Source: Ectocarpus siliculosus (Eukaryota > Sar > Phaeophyceae > Ectocarpales > Ectocarpaceae). Taken from it: a stretch of DNA of 59,608 bases. A program made the translations under genes and the position numbers. Below the pieces are notes generated by a model. That model searched no databases, was not told where the DNA came from, and saw nothing but the letters and a program-made list of their open reading frames with translations. This document shows, piece by piece, positions 24,934-36,921 of the stretch. Where the stretch lies: positions 1,599,890-1,659,497 of the forward strand of contig FN649727.1 in the NCBI GenBank assembly GCA_000310025.1, in the 5' to 3' direction. Each line of letters begins with the position of its first letter. Positions within the stretch are counted from its first letter, which is position 1.

Positions 24934-27500
24934 AACGCTAGCAGCAGCGGCGCAAAGCCGGCCAAGAACAAGGCGCCCTTATTTTCAAGTACAGTAGCGT
25001 AGCACGCGACTCGCGTAGTGCCGTGTAGCGGTGGCGGCGGATTTGGGGAAAACTTGACGGCTTGATCTAGTCCTGTGGCGGATTGGAGTACGTAGGTTTA
25101 TAGACTGGGAATCATGTCTGGGCCCTTTAGGCCAAAGGTTTCATTGCTGTGCGTTGTCGCCGGTGTTCTCGGGAAGGACGGCGTGGGTGTCTCTTGATGT
25201 GTCGTTTTTATCGGGCCAGTTCAATTTCGACGTGTGATGAGGGCTTGACATTGGCGGAAAAGAGAAATACATTTTTTGGTGTAGTTAATTCAAACGCGTC
25301 TAGTCTACGCTCTAGAGGGAGTTCAAGTTCTAGTGAGAGCACCCTTGCATTGATGCCGTGTATACATGCGTCACACTCAAAGCGGGTGGCCGATGAAAAG
25401 TTGGTGCTATAGTTCCAAGTCATTTTTCGAAAAACAAAAAAGCCTTGGAAAACCCTTGTCTCGTGGTAGAAGTATTGTTGAATTTGGCTTGATTTATCCG
25501 GGGTCGCTTCCTGTCGTCTCTGATCCATTCCACTTTTCTGTGGTCTGTGGTCTGTGCTGTAGGTATGGTGCTGGATGTTCTTCGCTCTCGGAAAGCAAGA
25601 TCCGTACCTTTTTCGTTTGTAGACCTGTGCCAGAGCTACACGCGGACATGCATGCAGTCGTGGCGGACATGCAGGCTTGTGCTGTCCGATATGTACTCTC
25701 GTGAGCGGTTTTTTGACGAGGTGTAGGTCCGTCAGCCCTCGTCATCGTTTTGGTTGCTTCGTGCTGTCGCCTCTTGTCAGCTTCGGTCTCCAATAGGTTT
25801 GATGAGCTCCAGGGTTTCTGCTGCTTGAGTTCTTGGTGCCCAGGGGGTGCTCGTTCAGTGTTTACATGTCACGAGAGGTTTTCAACATTCATCCGTGGTT
25901 GAAGTTTTAAGGCGCTCACATAGTCGCAGGAATCGTGAAGACCAACGAAACAAACGCCCGAAATGTAGCTGTTGGCTTGTTGTCTTGTATTTTTCTCCAT
26001 CTATGGAGCAGACTCTGGGTTCGCGAGCCCTGCAGGATTCGTGTTTGTTTGCGTCTTTAACATTCGCCGACCGCGTCAACCGGCTGACCAATCATTGAAT
26101 GTTGGTCTTAGTGCTACTGAAACTGCACGTGCTTCCGGCCTAGGTCTGTGGTCCCGTGAGGCGGCGTCAAAGGAGAGTCTGTGAAATTCTCCAAGACATA
26201 ATAATCGGTAGCAGAGAAAGAGGAATGCACGTGCCTCCAAATACCGAGGCTAGTACAATGTATGGCGTGTTGCATGTGTGCGGGTTTTCATCATGACTGG
26301 CGTTGTATTGAGGGGTCTGAGAACCATGTGATATGGGTACAAGCGTGTACCAAATATGGTACCGAGTCGTGACAATGAACCCAATGAGCCAGCGACTGGT
26401 GATGACCCGCTATTTTTCTCGTGTCCCTAGGTGAAAAATGTATAGATATGCATATGCATACCTCAGCCTGTTTTTCTGGGTGTGTTGGACTTTCCACCTC
26501 GTGTCTTCTTGACAAAAGACGCACCCGGCCGACTTTCAAAGCTCGATTGATCCACAACCAACGGGGTGCGGAAAGAGCCCGATGGTTCTGCCGAAAGCCG
26601 TTGTAGACACGTTTCCAAAACAACACGTTCTTGCTGTTGGCACAATATTGGTTGTGTAGCGATCGAGCTTTGAAAACCAGTCTAGCAGGAAAATGCCATC
26701 ATTCCGTATCTCACGATAGAGAGGGGATTACGAAACACATATTATATCACGATGTCGCAATACTGCTGGTGTTGCGAAATCGCGCCCCCGATCCGATGCA
26801 AGAACACTTAACGGCTACTATTCCGCCCGAAAACCGTGTTAGTACTGCAGGCCAAAGTCCCAACAATAATCTCAGTGGGTTAGCGTCAAGCTTGTAAGGT
26901 GCGTCAGGGGAAAAGGGGCCGTCATGTAGATGATGTACAGTAGTGGGACGACAGACGTGTACCACGCATGCTGCAGAGTTCGCTCTACACTGACTGTCAC
27001 TGGCAAGAGATACTGTATGACGCAATTCTTGGGTTTGATCTCGAATCACAGATTGAGCAGAATGTAGCACATAGTTCTTCGGTCAACACACAAGATGCCT
27101 CGCCCTCAAAGCAGCCAAAAACATAAACATACCACATGCGAAACAAAGACACGAAGGCTATACTGTCAAGAAAGACGCTGTCAGTAGAGCGCACATGAAA
27201 GGCTGACATCTGAGATAATGTCATCCTTAGCCCTCCGCAACAGTGCGGAGGAGAGTATCATGCACACAACTACAAATTATATTGTTCGAACGAGTACCCA
27301 CCCAGGGGTGGATTCATGTCTTTCTATTCCGCTAGACCACTTCTTCTCGCTAGACAACTTCTTCGTTCATCGAATAACGTGATGAGCAGGCTCTCGCTAC
27401 CTTGATTCAATCTGGTCTTCGTATGTAGTACATGCGTTTGGTCGTGGTAAGACAACGGTAACGTCATCAATCGTCACCAATATGTGGCAGCTTTTCTACG
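24934..27500. other. Interval without a recognisable gene
   Basis: The first several hundred bases are probably the tyrosinase 3' UTR. Beyond that I see only short open frames without domains. One tRNA-head-like motif is present at 26049-26095. Confidence 0.6.
26018..26095 (-). repeat. tRNA-head-like dispersed motif, copy 3
   Basis: The minus strand reads 'attggtcagccggttgacg' followed by 'cggtcggcgaatgttaaagac'. About 45 nt later comes 'gggctcgcgaaccc', which looks like a T-arm/box B. It is the only copy where both box-like elements can be proposed. Confidence 0.45.
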
Positions 27501-27504
27501 CCGT

Positions 27505-28000
27505 CCATGGAGCACCCATGAGCAGCCCATGGGCCGAGGTCTTGTACATTTTCGCACTTTTCCATGGAACGGTTCATGGAAGCCCATGGAAGTCCATGAA
27601 AAATTCCAAGGAAGTCCATGGAAGTTCATGGAATTGCCATCGAATTCCATTAGCTTCCATGGACTTCCATGGACTTCCATGGGCTTCGACGGAACTACAT
27701 GGAATGTCATGAGCGTCCATGGACTTCCATGAAAATGTCATGGACCTCCAAGAAACGTTTAATGGAAGTATTCCATTAGGTGTCATGGAACGTTTCATGA
27801 TAACATTCCATGGACGTTCATGACAGGGGTTCATGAGCGCCCATGAACGTTCACGGAATTTGTCATGGAACTCCTCTGTGGACGTCCATGGAATGTTTCA
27901 CGGACTTCCATGAGCGCCCATGGGATATTTCATGGAGGTCCACTGAACGTTTCATGAAAGTCCATGGAAGTCCATGAAATTCCATGAAAAGACCACCGCG
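27505..28000. repeat. CCATGGA decamer array A
   Basis: Dozens of palindromic words of the type tccatgga/cttccatgaa follow one another, most often at 10-bp spacing (for example 27655-27690). The left border 'cttgtacattttcgcacttttccatggaa' at 27541-27569 is almost identical to the border of array B at 33342-33370, which suggests a defined repeat family. Confidence 0.9.
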
Positions 28001-29000
28001 CACTGTCAATCCGGAAAAACTTGACAAATTTTGTGCTTGGAGGAAAAACTTCTAGCTCGTAGGCAAAAGGATATTTCTTCACCCGTTTTTTTTTTGTTTT
28101 GTTCGCGGGGACCTGAAGCCGCGCTCAACCCCAATGTTTTATGTTTTTGCCGTGCTACAATAATATTTCGACGTAGACCCCCGGTAAGCACGGGGTCTTC
28201 GAAGAGAGACATCAGACACGGAACCCCCATCGATTGGACACGTTCCTTCCACCCAAACAAATGTTCTTGTAATCTAACAGTTGTTCTCGCCGTTTTCGGA
28301 GCAGCGCGCAGAACCAACCGAGGAGCCATTCCAGCTCACCAACAAAGGTTAGTAGCATTCGAAGGATTTGTCGTTTTAAGAATAGAGGAGTGGAGTTAGC
28401 AATTGGGGAAGTCGAGTTACCGTTAGGATCGGCGTGGAGGCCTGCGCACGTACGCTCCCTTGTTGTATCCCCTCATAAGCTACAATTCCAACATGAAGTG
28501 TTCGTTGTTGGTGGTTTGGCATCTCGCTCGTTGATACTCGTTTACAGGCAGCGGTTATGTCCGGAGGCTGGTGTGTAGCCTACAAGCAGAGGATAACACT
28601 ACAAAGTGCCGTTGCAGCTCGGCGTGTCTCGGGACAAAGAGATCTAGAAAATGTCCGCTGTTACTGACTGATCGGGACCCAGTTTGCATAGATGGTGATG
28701 ATGATGAGTGACCACAATAATATGGGGAAGGTGCGCGCTTGTGCTCAACTCAAAACAACAGACAAAAATAAAACAATTCTACATGACCCCCGGATCTCCA
28801 CCGAATTGTTGGGGGTTTCCACGAAGGCATCGAATGTATTAGTTAGGTAGGGCTGCTTAATTCCCGACCCACTTGAGAGCGGAAACGTCCGTTGGACGGA
28901 CGTGCTAAATAGCCAGCCACGTTCCCTGAAGGTGACCTTAACTGCAGAAGAAGGAAGCTGTCCGCCCGGATAATAGATCATGCAGTTACGGCGTCTTCGA
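28001..29000. other. Interval without a recognisable gene
   Basis: Between CCATGGA array A and the first retrotransposon motif I find no exon or domain. Part of it is probably the 5' region of the retrotransposon, but no terminal repeat or gag-like frame could be placed. Confidence 0.5.
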
Positions 29001-29044
29001 AGGGCTACGTTATTCGCACACTTCGCAAACGACGGGCGGAACGG

Positions 29045-32000
29045 ATGACCTGTTTCTGGGAGCAGGTCATTCTCCGAGACCATTCTAACCAGCGCCGTCT
29101 GGTGCCCTGCTTTCGAGAAGGAGGAGACCTCCGGGACTTCCTTCGGAAGCCCTACCGCAGCCCTTCCGATGGTCTCTCGTATAGGCCGGAGCGCTTCCCG
29201 GGAGCTACGGTTTCCAACCGCATCCCCCCCAAGTTCGTAAGTTTCGTCGCGCGGGAAATGCAAACGCTTGTGGACCGCGGTTGCGTCGTCAAGTGGGACG
29301 GCGTGCGCGCCCCGGGGGGGGCGGCCCGGCCGCGCCTGGTTATGGCGCTATCGGTGGAGGAAACCAGACCGCGCATGATTTACGATGGTCGGCCGCTCAA
29401 CGCACGTCTTGACCCCCCTGCTTTCTCCATGGATACGGTGGCCCGGGTTGCTAACGTTGCCGCGGAAGGATGCTGCATGACCTCCCTCGACGATTCGAGT
29501 GCTTTCCACCACATCCTCATGTACCCCTCGTCTTGGTCGTTGCTCGTTTTTGAGCATGGCGGGGTTCTCTACCGCTGGTGCGTGCTCCCCTTTGGGCTCT
29601 TTGTGAGTCCGTGGTGCTGCCATGTGCTGAGCGATGCGAAGGCGGCCTTCCTTCGCTCCTTAGGATCCCGGCCCTGGCGTACTTGGACGGTTTGTGGCAG
29701 AGCAATCCGGTGGCTACGCAGGGCCTGCCGGCGCGGGTGCAGTGGACCGCTGCGGACGAGGCCACCCACCGCGGAATGCGAGAGTCTTTCCTGTGCGGCC
29801 ACTTCCTGTCTCTGCACAAGTGCGACCTCCGGCTGACTACGGTGCAGCCATACCTCGGTATCCTGTGTGATTCCGGCACGGCCTCGTTCCGCATCCCCAA
29901 GGACAAGCTAGACAAGTTGCACTCTCTGATTCGCGCCGCCCTTGATGACATATGGCTGTCGTTCCGCACCCTGCAGCGCATCGCGGTTAAATGGATGAGC
30001 TTGGCGGTCATGATTCGTCCGGCGTCCCTGAGGACCCGCGCCCTCTTCCAGGCAATCACGGCGATGGATAGGTCAGGAGTGAGCGGAATCGACCTCCGCC
30101 GGGACCTGCATGCCGATTTAGGGGGAGAGCTCCGACATTGGTTGGGCATCGCGTCTACCACTCACGAGGGGCCGTGGCAGCGAGCTCGCCACTTCTGCCC
30201 TCGCCGGAGGCGCTTCCGATGCGTCGTCGGTGGGGTGGGGCGGCGTCGTCTACGCCGCGGACGGGCCGTTCAGGGTGGGGGCGGTTTTCCCGCCGGATTG
30301 GCTCTCGAAACACATCAACCAGAAGGAGATGTACGCCTTGTATCACATGCCGCGGTAGTACTGCGAGCGCCATCCGGAGGCCGTACGCCGCGCCCAAGTT
30401 CTGATTGACGTTGATAACCAGTCGGTAGTCGGCACGTTCGCCCGAGGGCGCACCAAGAACGGCGAAACCCACGCCCTGCTAGTTCAGTTGTTTGACCTGT
30501 ATGTACAGTAGGTTTCCTCTTGTCACTCAAGTGGGTTCCCACCGACCGAAATGGGTTTGTAGACGCCATTTCGCGGCCATCCCGGGACTCGATCGTCCGT
30601 CTAGCTACCGTCGCCGTCCGCGTCTTGTGGGAGGCCCTTGGCCCGTCCAACGTGGATCTGATGGCGTGTAGCGCGTCGGCCCAGCTTTCGCCGGCCTCCG
30701 GCTCCCCTTTGCCGTTTTTCTCGCACTTTGACGGCCCGGGTTCTGCGGGCGTGGATGTGCTAGCGCAAAACGTTGTCGTAGTCCCTGGAACGCCTTTGGT
30801 CTCTGTTTCCCGCCACCTGTGGTGGTCGGCCACGTGGTTCAGCACCTCGCCGAGTGTAAAGCTCGCGCGGTGGTGGTTGTCTCCTACAGGAAGGAGTACT
30901 GGTTTCCGTTGGTGCGCCACGCCGTGGTAAACCGTCGAGAGGTAGTTTTTCATCGGCCTAGTGCGGATGGTTCGCTGCGGCCACAGCGGTATTATTGTTG
31001 GGTGATGACGGGGTACGAAGTCGATTTTCGGCGGTAAGGTCATCATCGGGGAGTGCCATCCCCGGGTGTTATGATTGGGTGATATTGTTTATATATTTAT
31101 TTAATTCCGGGCCCTGCTTTTCGTTCCTCCGTGCCGCGTTGGTGATGCCCCGCAGCCGTCGGCGGTTTCGACGACCTTTGCCCCAGTCTCGTGCACAGTC
31201 TGTCGGGTGGTTACCCGTGGCGCTTAGAAAGTCTGTTTGTCGTGTGGTACCCCGCCGGAGCGGGGGCGCCCGGTCCCTCGGCGTGCTCATGTTTCCCCTC
31301 TTCCAGTTGACCTCCCCAACCTGCGGGAACGGCGCGAGTATGTCCTCACCAAGATGGCGAGCCGGCCGGGGCAACAACCCAAGTCCCGGGTTGCGAATGA
31401 GTCGGACTCCTTTGTTCTAGCCGTTTCAGACCGCCGCCAGGGCTGGAAAACCGCCACTGATTCAGATATTCTCGATTGGTGTTTCTACCTTGACTCGCAA
31501 GAGAACGGCACTACCCTCGTACACGGTGCGTCGTGCCCCAACGTGGGGTCAGCGACGAAGGTGGGCTGCTCTGCGGGGTCCGGATGCGCCACCAGGTATG
31601 CGGCGGGCTCACTGCACAAACGTTTTGTGTCCAAGCTCAACATGGCCATGAGGGAGCAGTTGGAGAAAGTGGAGGCGTACGACCCGGCTAGCAACTTGGG
31701 CAACCCTTTCGTTGGCGCCCTCTCGTCTCTTTATATGTTGCGTTCGTCACCGAGGAACGCCACAAGGTGGGGGTGTCCGTGAAACAGGCGGCGCCAATGT
31801 TGGTGCACACGTTGGAGAAGCTGCTGCTGAGTATGCGCACGCGAGTGGAACTCGCCGGTTCGCCGGGTGCGTCTATCACTATAACGCGGGACGTTGCTCT
31901 CTACGCCCTGGCGTTCCACACCACGCGGCACGGTTTCGACTTGTCGTTCGCCAAGGGCCCCCAGGTTATGCGGCTGCCCGCGCCCGCGGGCTTGGTCTTC

Positions 32001-32150
32001 AGCGTCATGTTTGGCAAGTGCTTGCGATCGTCCACGGACGCAGTCGTAGTCCCTCCTGACACCCCGAATCCCAAAACTTGCGCGGTTCTCGCCGTTAAGG
32101 AGTACATCGCGGCCGCCAACGAGGTAGGATGGGACCTACAGGCGGGTTGA
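29045..32150 (+). mobile_element. Decayed tyrosine-recombinase (DIRS/Ngaro-like) retrotransposon
   Basis: Coding blocks occur in the order reverse transcriptase, RNase H, tyrosine recombinase, which is the DIRS-order layout. RT: RPRMIYDGRPLNARL, then MTSLDDSSAFHHI, LPFGLFVSPWCCH, and after a frame change ALAYLDGLW, where the expected second catalytic Asp is Gly. RNase H (from 30182, another frame): DASSVGWGGVVY, QKEMYAL, LIDVDNQSVV, with an in-frame TAG at 30357-30359. Then LKWVPTDRNGFVDAISRP. The recombinase part (about 31331-32150) has RYAAGSLHKRFVSKL, a frame change near 31730, then RDVALYALAFHTTRHGFDL and GWDLQAG. The expected C-terminal HxxR and Tyr box is not found. At least three frameshifts plus a stop make it non-autonomous. 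No long terminal repeats were recognised. Confidence 0.8.
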
Positions 32151-32483
32151 AAATTCCGTGGTCGCCTCCGTGCGGGTGGTGCGTTGCCATTTATTATACG
32201 CTGTTATTCTCCTGCGGTCTTTCGTCATGATGTACAATGTCGTCCGGGTCTGCTATGGACATCCACGCAGGCCGGGGTCTCCTTTTCTGGCGATGTATCA
32301 AGTGAACCCAATCTCTTTGTGGTAAGGCACTATTTTCGATGTATCGTCACCAAAGCAATTGCCTACGTTTCATACTCAGAGGTTTCCAGCACGTCCCATT
32401 CACACTTACGTACACCAGAAGAGTGACCTACCAGGAGGGTGTGCAGGAGGGAAATGTACGCGGCTGCGACAAAGTAGACATTT

Positions 32484-32526
32484 CACGATACAATAGTAGC
32501 TTGTGAAACTACTCTTTCGTATCGTG
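32484..32526. repeat. Hairpin-forming inverted repeat
   Basis: CACGATAC (484-491) pairs with GTATCGTG (519-526), and inside it AGTAG (495-499) pairs with CTACT (509-513). It lies about 330 bp past the last recombinase codon and could be an element end or a transcriptional hairpin. Confidence 0.7.
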
Positions 32527-33340
32527 TACAGTATCTATATTTTTCTGTTTCTCTCATCGTCGATGTTGGACACCAAATGCCCATGTTCGCCATTCCCACC
32601 CCGCGCACCAACATCAGGTTTCATTTCGCGACGCACACGGAGCCGGCATGTTTGGGGCAACTGTAATCCGGAGAGACGAGACGACCCTGTCCTGTGGGAG
32701 GTCGACGAAGCTTGACAAGAGCGGTTCCTCTGGAACTCGGCTATCGCCGCAAGCAGCAAAACGTGTTCCCCTCCGCACTGGGGCCTATCATTAAGAGAAT
32801 GCCCCGCGTGCTCGGTACTTTCTGCTTGTTCACGAACGAACGTGGTCGTGCACAACGAGTTGCTGTTGGCCGAGAAGCACCCACTTTTCCGTTGAGGAAC
32901 GATTGGCCATGTTGTTCGGTGTACCAGGTACATATCTTTCCGTGGACAATATGTCAAGACGTGTACCAGCGATGTCACTGCCGTTGTTCACCAATCCACC
33001 GTTGCATGTCCCGTAAAGACCTGTGGCAAGGTGATGATGTTGCATTATTGTCCGGCACGATTGTTGCAACACCAGATTCTTATGTAGTTACAATATTAAT
33101 ATTCTGGACTAAAGTACATGCATTCGGCACTACCTGTGGTTGTCAGCGTGCGAGAGGTGCAACGATAGGAATCATGTAACGGGGGTTGTTGTTGTGTGCG
33201 GCTGATGTTTGTTTATGTATTCGATCTTTGATGTCCGTTCCTGCGTGGCATGTTCCGGGCTGCATGGTTCGCAGTATTGTACCGTGGTTGGTTCGAGACT
33301 GTCTGTCTTCCTTATTTGCAACAGCCACACGTAGTCCGGG
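32527..33340. other. Interval without a recognisable gene
   Basis: No exon, domain or repeat could be supported between the hairpin at 32484-32526 and CCATGGA array B. One plus-strand open frame (32694-33179) has no recognisable motif. Confidence 0.5.
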
Positions 33341-33341
33341 G

Positions 33342-33805
33342 CTTGTACATTTTCGTACTTTTCCATGGAAAGTTTCAAGGAAGTCCATGGACTTCCATGA
33401 AACGTTCCATGGAAGTCCATGAAAAATTTCAAGGAAGACCATGGATTTCCATGAAGAAATTCCATGGAACTTCCATGGGCTTCCATGGAATTCCATGGAC
33501 TTCCATGAAACTTCCATGGAAATCCATGGAAATCCATGGAATGCCATAGAAATCCATTAAAATTTTCACGACATTCCGTGAAAAGTTCCATGGATGTCCA
33601 TGACATTTTCGTCATGAAACTTTCCATGAAAAAAATTCAGTCCTTGCCATAAAACATTTCATGGAAAAAATTCATGGACGTTCATGAAGTATTTGATGAA
33701 AGCCCATGGACGTCCATGAAATGTTCCATGAACGCCCATGAAATGTTCCATGAACGCCCATGAAATGTTTCATGAACGTCCATGGAATATTTCATGGAAT
33801 TCCAA
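33342..33805. repeat. CCATGGA decamer array B
   Basis: Same word family as array A, with runs at 10-bp spacing such as 33467-33540. The left border 'cttgtacattttcgtacttttccatggaa' matches array A with a single difference. The right side decays into catgaaatgttccatgaacgccc repeats. Confidence 0.9.
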
Positions 33806-34455
33806 ATTCTGGAACACCAAATTCGTATACCGGTTGATGGGGGCGTTTATAATGCAGAAGCACACAAGGAGGATGCATACCAAGACTGAGAGAATGTGTG
33901 CAGTAAAAAAAAAAAAGGAGTGTGGCTGCTAGCTAGCATGAAAGGGTACATCCTTATGTTCATAGGATGCGGGATGGTCAGGAGGTATTCCTTCTTGTAC
34001 ACATACCCCCCCTTAGAATTGTCTACTCTGTGTGCCCCCTGAGATAAAGTTGGATCCCGACTTCACATCTCAGATCCTTGCTGATCGTCTCTCAGCAATA
34101 CCAAGCAACTCTCCCATCTCTACGTGGCCGTGGACAAGAGTGTCAACGACGGAACCTTCATCTACCTCGAGGAGCAAGCTATCGTCTACGGCTTAACTCC
34201 TTGTAAATGGTTTAGGACAACGATGAGGTTGTTCAAGATCACGTAACATTGCATTCGTCATGGGGGCGTGTTGAAATGCAGCGCATTACTTCGGTAGGAT
34301 GTGTGTGTGTGTGATAGAATGTAGAATAGATGCAGCTGCATGATTGCTGTATGCCATGATACGTAGATGCTGTGTGATAAATGACGTTTTGTACAGTAGA
34401 ACGTAACACGGTGTCATTAACGAATTGATGGTTTACCAGATGATTGTAATTGTAG
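33806..34455. other. Spacer between decamer arrays B and C
   Basis: Nothing coding was recognised. It contains an A12 run near 33906 and a GT run near 34302. Confidence 0.5.
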
Positions 34456-34462
34456 CGAAATG

Positions 34463-35167
34463 TGGAACGTTTCATGGACTTCCGCGGAAATTTTCATGGA
34501 AGTTCATGGAGCTCCATGGAACTTTTCATAAAACCCCTTGGACTTTCATGAAACAGTTCATGGCATTTCATGGAACTCCTTGGACTTCCATATAATACTT
34601 CATGAAGAGTTTCATGGAAGTCCATGAACTTCCATGAAAAGTCCCATGGAGCTCCATGGACCTTCCATAAACATTTTCATGGAACTCCTTGGACTTCCAT
34701 GAAATTTTTCATGGCATTCCAAGGAGTTCCATGAAAAATTTTATGAAAGTGAAGGAGTTTCATGAAAAGATTCATTGAAGTCCATGGAGCTCCGTGAGAA
34801 CAAGTAAAACGTTTCTTGGAAGTCCAATGAAGCCCATGCGCACATTCATGGACATCAATGTCCAACACAGCCTAGGCTCATTGTCGGCATTTATCCACCA
34901 AGTCGGCGTTACTGGAATATTTCTAGAACGTCCATGAAATGTTTCATAGACTTCCATGATGAAATATTTCATGGACTTCCATGGGCTTCCATGGATATGG
35001 TGTCATTGAGTCTCATGGACTTCCATGAAAATTTTCGTTTTTTCCATGGACTTCCATTGACTTCCATCCATGGACTTCCATGAAACACTTCATGGAAGTC
35101 AATGGAAGTCCATGGACTGGTTCCATGGAAATCCATGGAACACCATGGACTTCCATGAAATATTTCA
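34463..35167. repeat. CCATGGA decamer array C
   Basis: A third, longer and more degenerate array of tccatggactt/catgaaa words, interrupted at about 34855-34925 by unique sequence. It lacks the cttgtacattttcg border shared by arrays A and B. Confidence 0.88.
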
Positions 35168-35207
35168 CTAAAAAATTGCACTATAATGTAGATGATTGAT
35201 TGGATGT

Positions 35208-35560
35208 GTTGTCGGAACGTTTCGCGCGGTGCCGTATTATGGCGTATTTACGACACCGGCGTTTACGACACCAGCGAGGTGGTGCTGCGGCCGCATTCTT
35301 GGGCGTATCTCGGGAACCACAAGCTGGTGTTGGCCAAAGCACGGCTCGTGTGATAGCTGGGGGCCCTGGGAACACAGCACAACAAGTTGTTTGGTGCCTC
35401 CTCAGAAAGTTTCGCGCGGTGTCGAAAACAAGGCATATTTTCGACACCGCGGAGGTGGTGCCGTGACATCATTTTGGGCCATATCTCGGCAACCACCGAT
35501 CACTTCGTGTTGAACGAGGACTCGCGCGACAGCTGAGAGCCGTAAGAGCACAGAGAATGT
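35208..35560. repeat. Two tandem copies of a ~190-bp hairpin-bearing unit
   Basis: Both copies contain 'gtttcgcgcggtg.cg...cgacacc', a 'gaggtggtgc' block and 'tatctcgg.aaccac', starting near 35217 and near 35409. Copy 2 holds a perfect 14-bp inverted repeat, CGCGGTGTCGAAAA (35415-35428) against 35438-35451, with a 9-nt loop. Copy 1 has the same stem with mismatches. Confidence 0.8.
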
Positions 35561-36600
35561 AGTTTCGAAGAAATTTGTGAGGTGCTGTAAATATTATTCA
35601 CATTACTGAAAAACAAAATGTGTCGAAGCGGACCCTCCTTTGTCTCTTCAACTCCTGCTGTTCGCGGATGGCGACACAAAAAAGTGGCGCACTGTACCCC
35701 TTTCGTCTGTTCAACCGTCCCGTTCGGATGGCAACACAGGAAAGGCCATAGCAGGTGGAAGCTGCCCAAACTCGGAAAGAGGTCATGATGTGCGATTCCC
35801 CACAGAACCATACTCGAGGCGCCTCGAGATTTGCACTGTAGCCCGAGACCGGCATTTGAGACTCGGTCGGGCAAGGGGTGGGAGGTGCGAATGAAAGTTC
35901 AACACCCACACACGGATATCGCCTGGAAACAAAGGTGCGCGGGCCCGCGGGCCCCAATGCAACACACGCTTTGTTGTGTGCTGCCTCAGACGCCCACATA
36001 TTGTTTCCGCTTCTGCGACATCAGACGCCCACATATTGTTTCCGCTTCTGCGACAAACACCGCCTAAACGAAGAGAAGATGCCGTGATGCCCTCTTCGCT
36101 TGCCGTCTCCCCTCGGATTCTTCTGCCGAACCCCGACGCACCCACATAACCCGAACAGGCACCTAACTCCAGGGACCCCAAGATATCAACAATGGCACCA
36201 CCATCACACGAAAAACAACCCCATTCCGCAGACATTGGCCTGGCGCTCATGCCTCCACGGAAGGTAGAGAAGATGAGGCTTTGCGAACTCCCTCCCCCAA
36301 ATACGAAGAAGCCTCCCTCAGCCCTTAACTTCTTCCTCCAGAATGGCGTACCTGGTTGGGCGAGAAGGAAGCGCAAAAACACGATCATGACAATCCATCT
36401 TTTGCCGGGAAATGTACTTGGCGTATGCGTGTAGTCTTCACCATTGGCCTGTAGGGGGGGTGGTATGCCTCCGCAAAAAAACTACGGGACCACAGATTTC
36501 CTTGAACTGTTGCACGCACGACACACATGTAGCTCTTTTTCGAGGGGGAGGGGGGGACGGCGGAGCGGGCCTCTTTTCCGTTTAACCGTTTTTCCCGATA
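35561..36600. other. Interval without a recognisable gene, with a 35-bp tandem duplication
   Basis: A word of about 35 bp beginning 'cagacgcccacatattg' and ending 'ttctgcgaca' is repeated head to tail at about 35988-36055. An open frame of about 200 codons on the minus strand (35783-36388) has no recognisable domain. Confidence 0.55.
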
Positions 36601-36921
36601 GTTAGTTCGTTGGCCAAGACCACCCTCGAGCCTCTCACAAAAGCATGAAACGCTTTGGGGTCCCTCGTCAATTACACCAAAAAAGTCGACCTACAAAGTT
36701 TCCTCGTGGGACGCGTCAATACCTTGAAGCACGCGGAGGAGGGCAAGGATTGGGATCGAGATCAGGCAGTTTGTCAATGTGGCCACCGATGACCACTGAG
36801 CATGCCACTTTGGCTCCCGGCTCCACCACCGCGTCCTTCGCGCTTAAAATCATCCCTCGTTTGGGTAGATCGCCTGCCCCTCCACCTCCCCCCCGCCCCC
36901 GGGCATAGATCAATATCTTAC

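Noticed and set aside
27474-27834. Open frames with SMDFHGSPW-type repeats over the CCATGGA arrays (also at 33143-33627)
   Set aside because: Direct consequence of the 10-bp DNA repeat, present in several frames and both strands.
35783-36388. A 201-codon minus-strand open frame
   Set aside because: It runs through a 35-bp tandem duplication and low-complexity sequence and matches nothing I recognise.
36600-36660. Candidate terminal xylulokinase exon on the minus strand beginning with Leu-Glu-Gly-Gly
   Set aside because: The phase fits the donor at 36922, but the peptide does not resemble the family's C-terminus and no stop is nearby.
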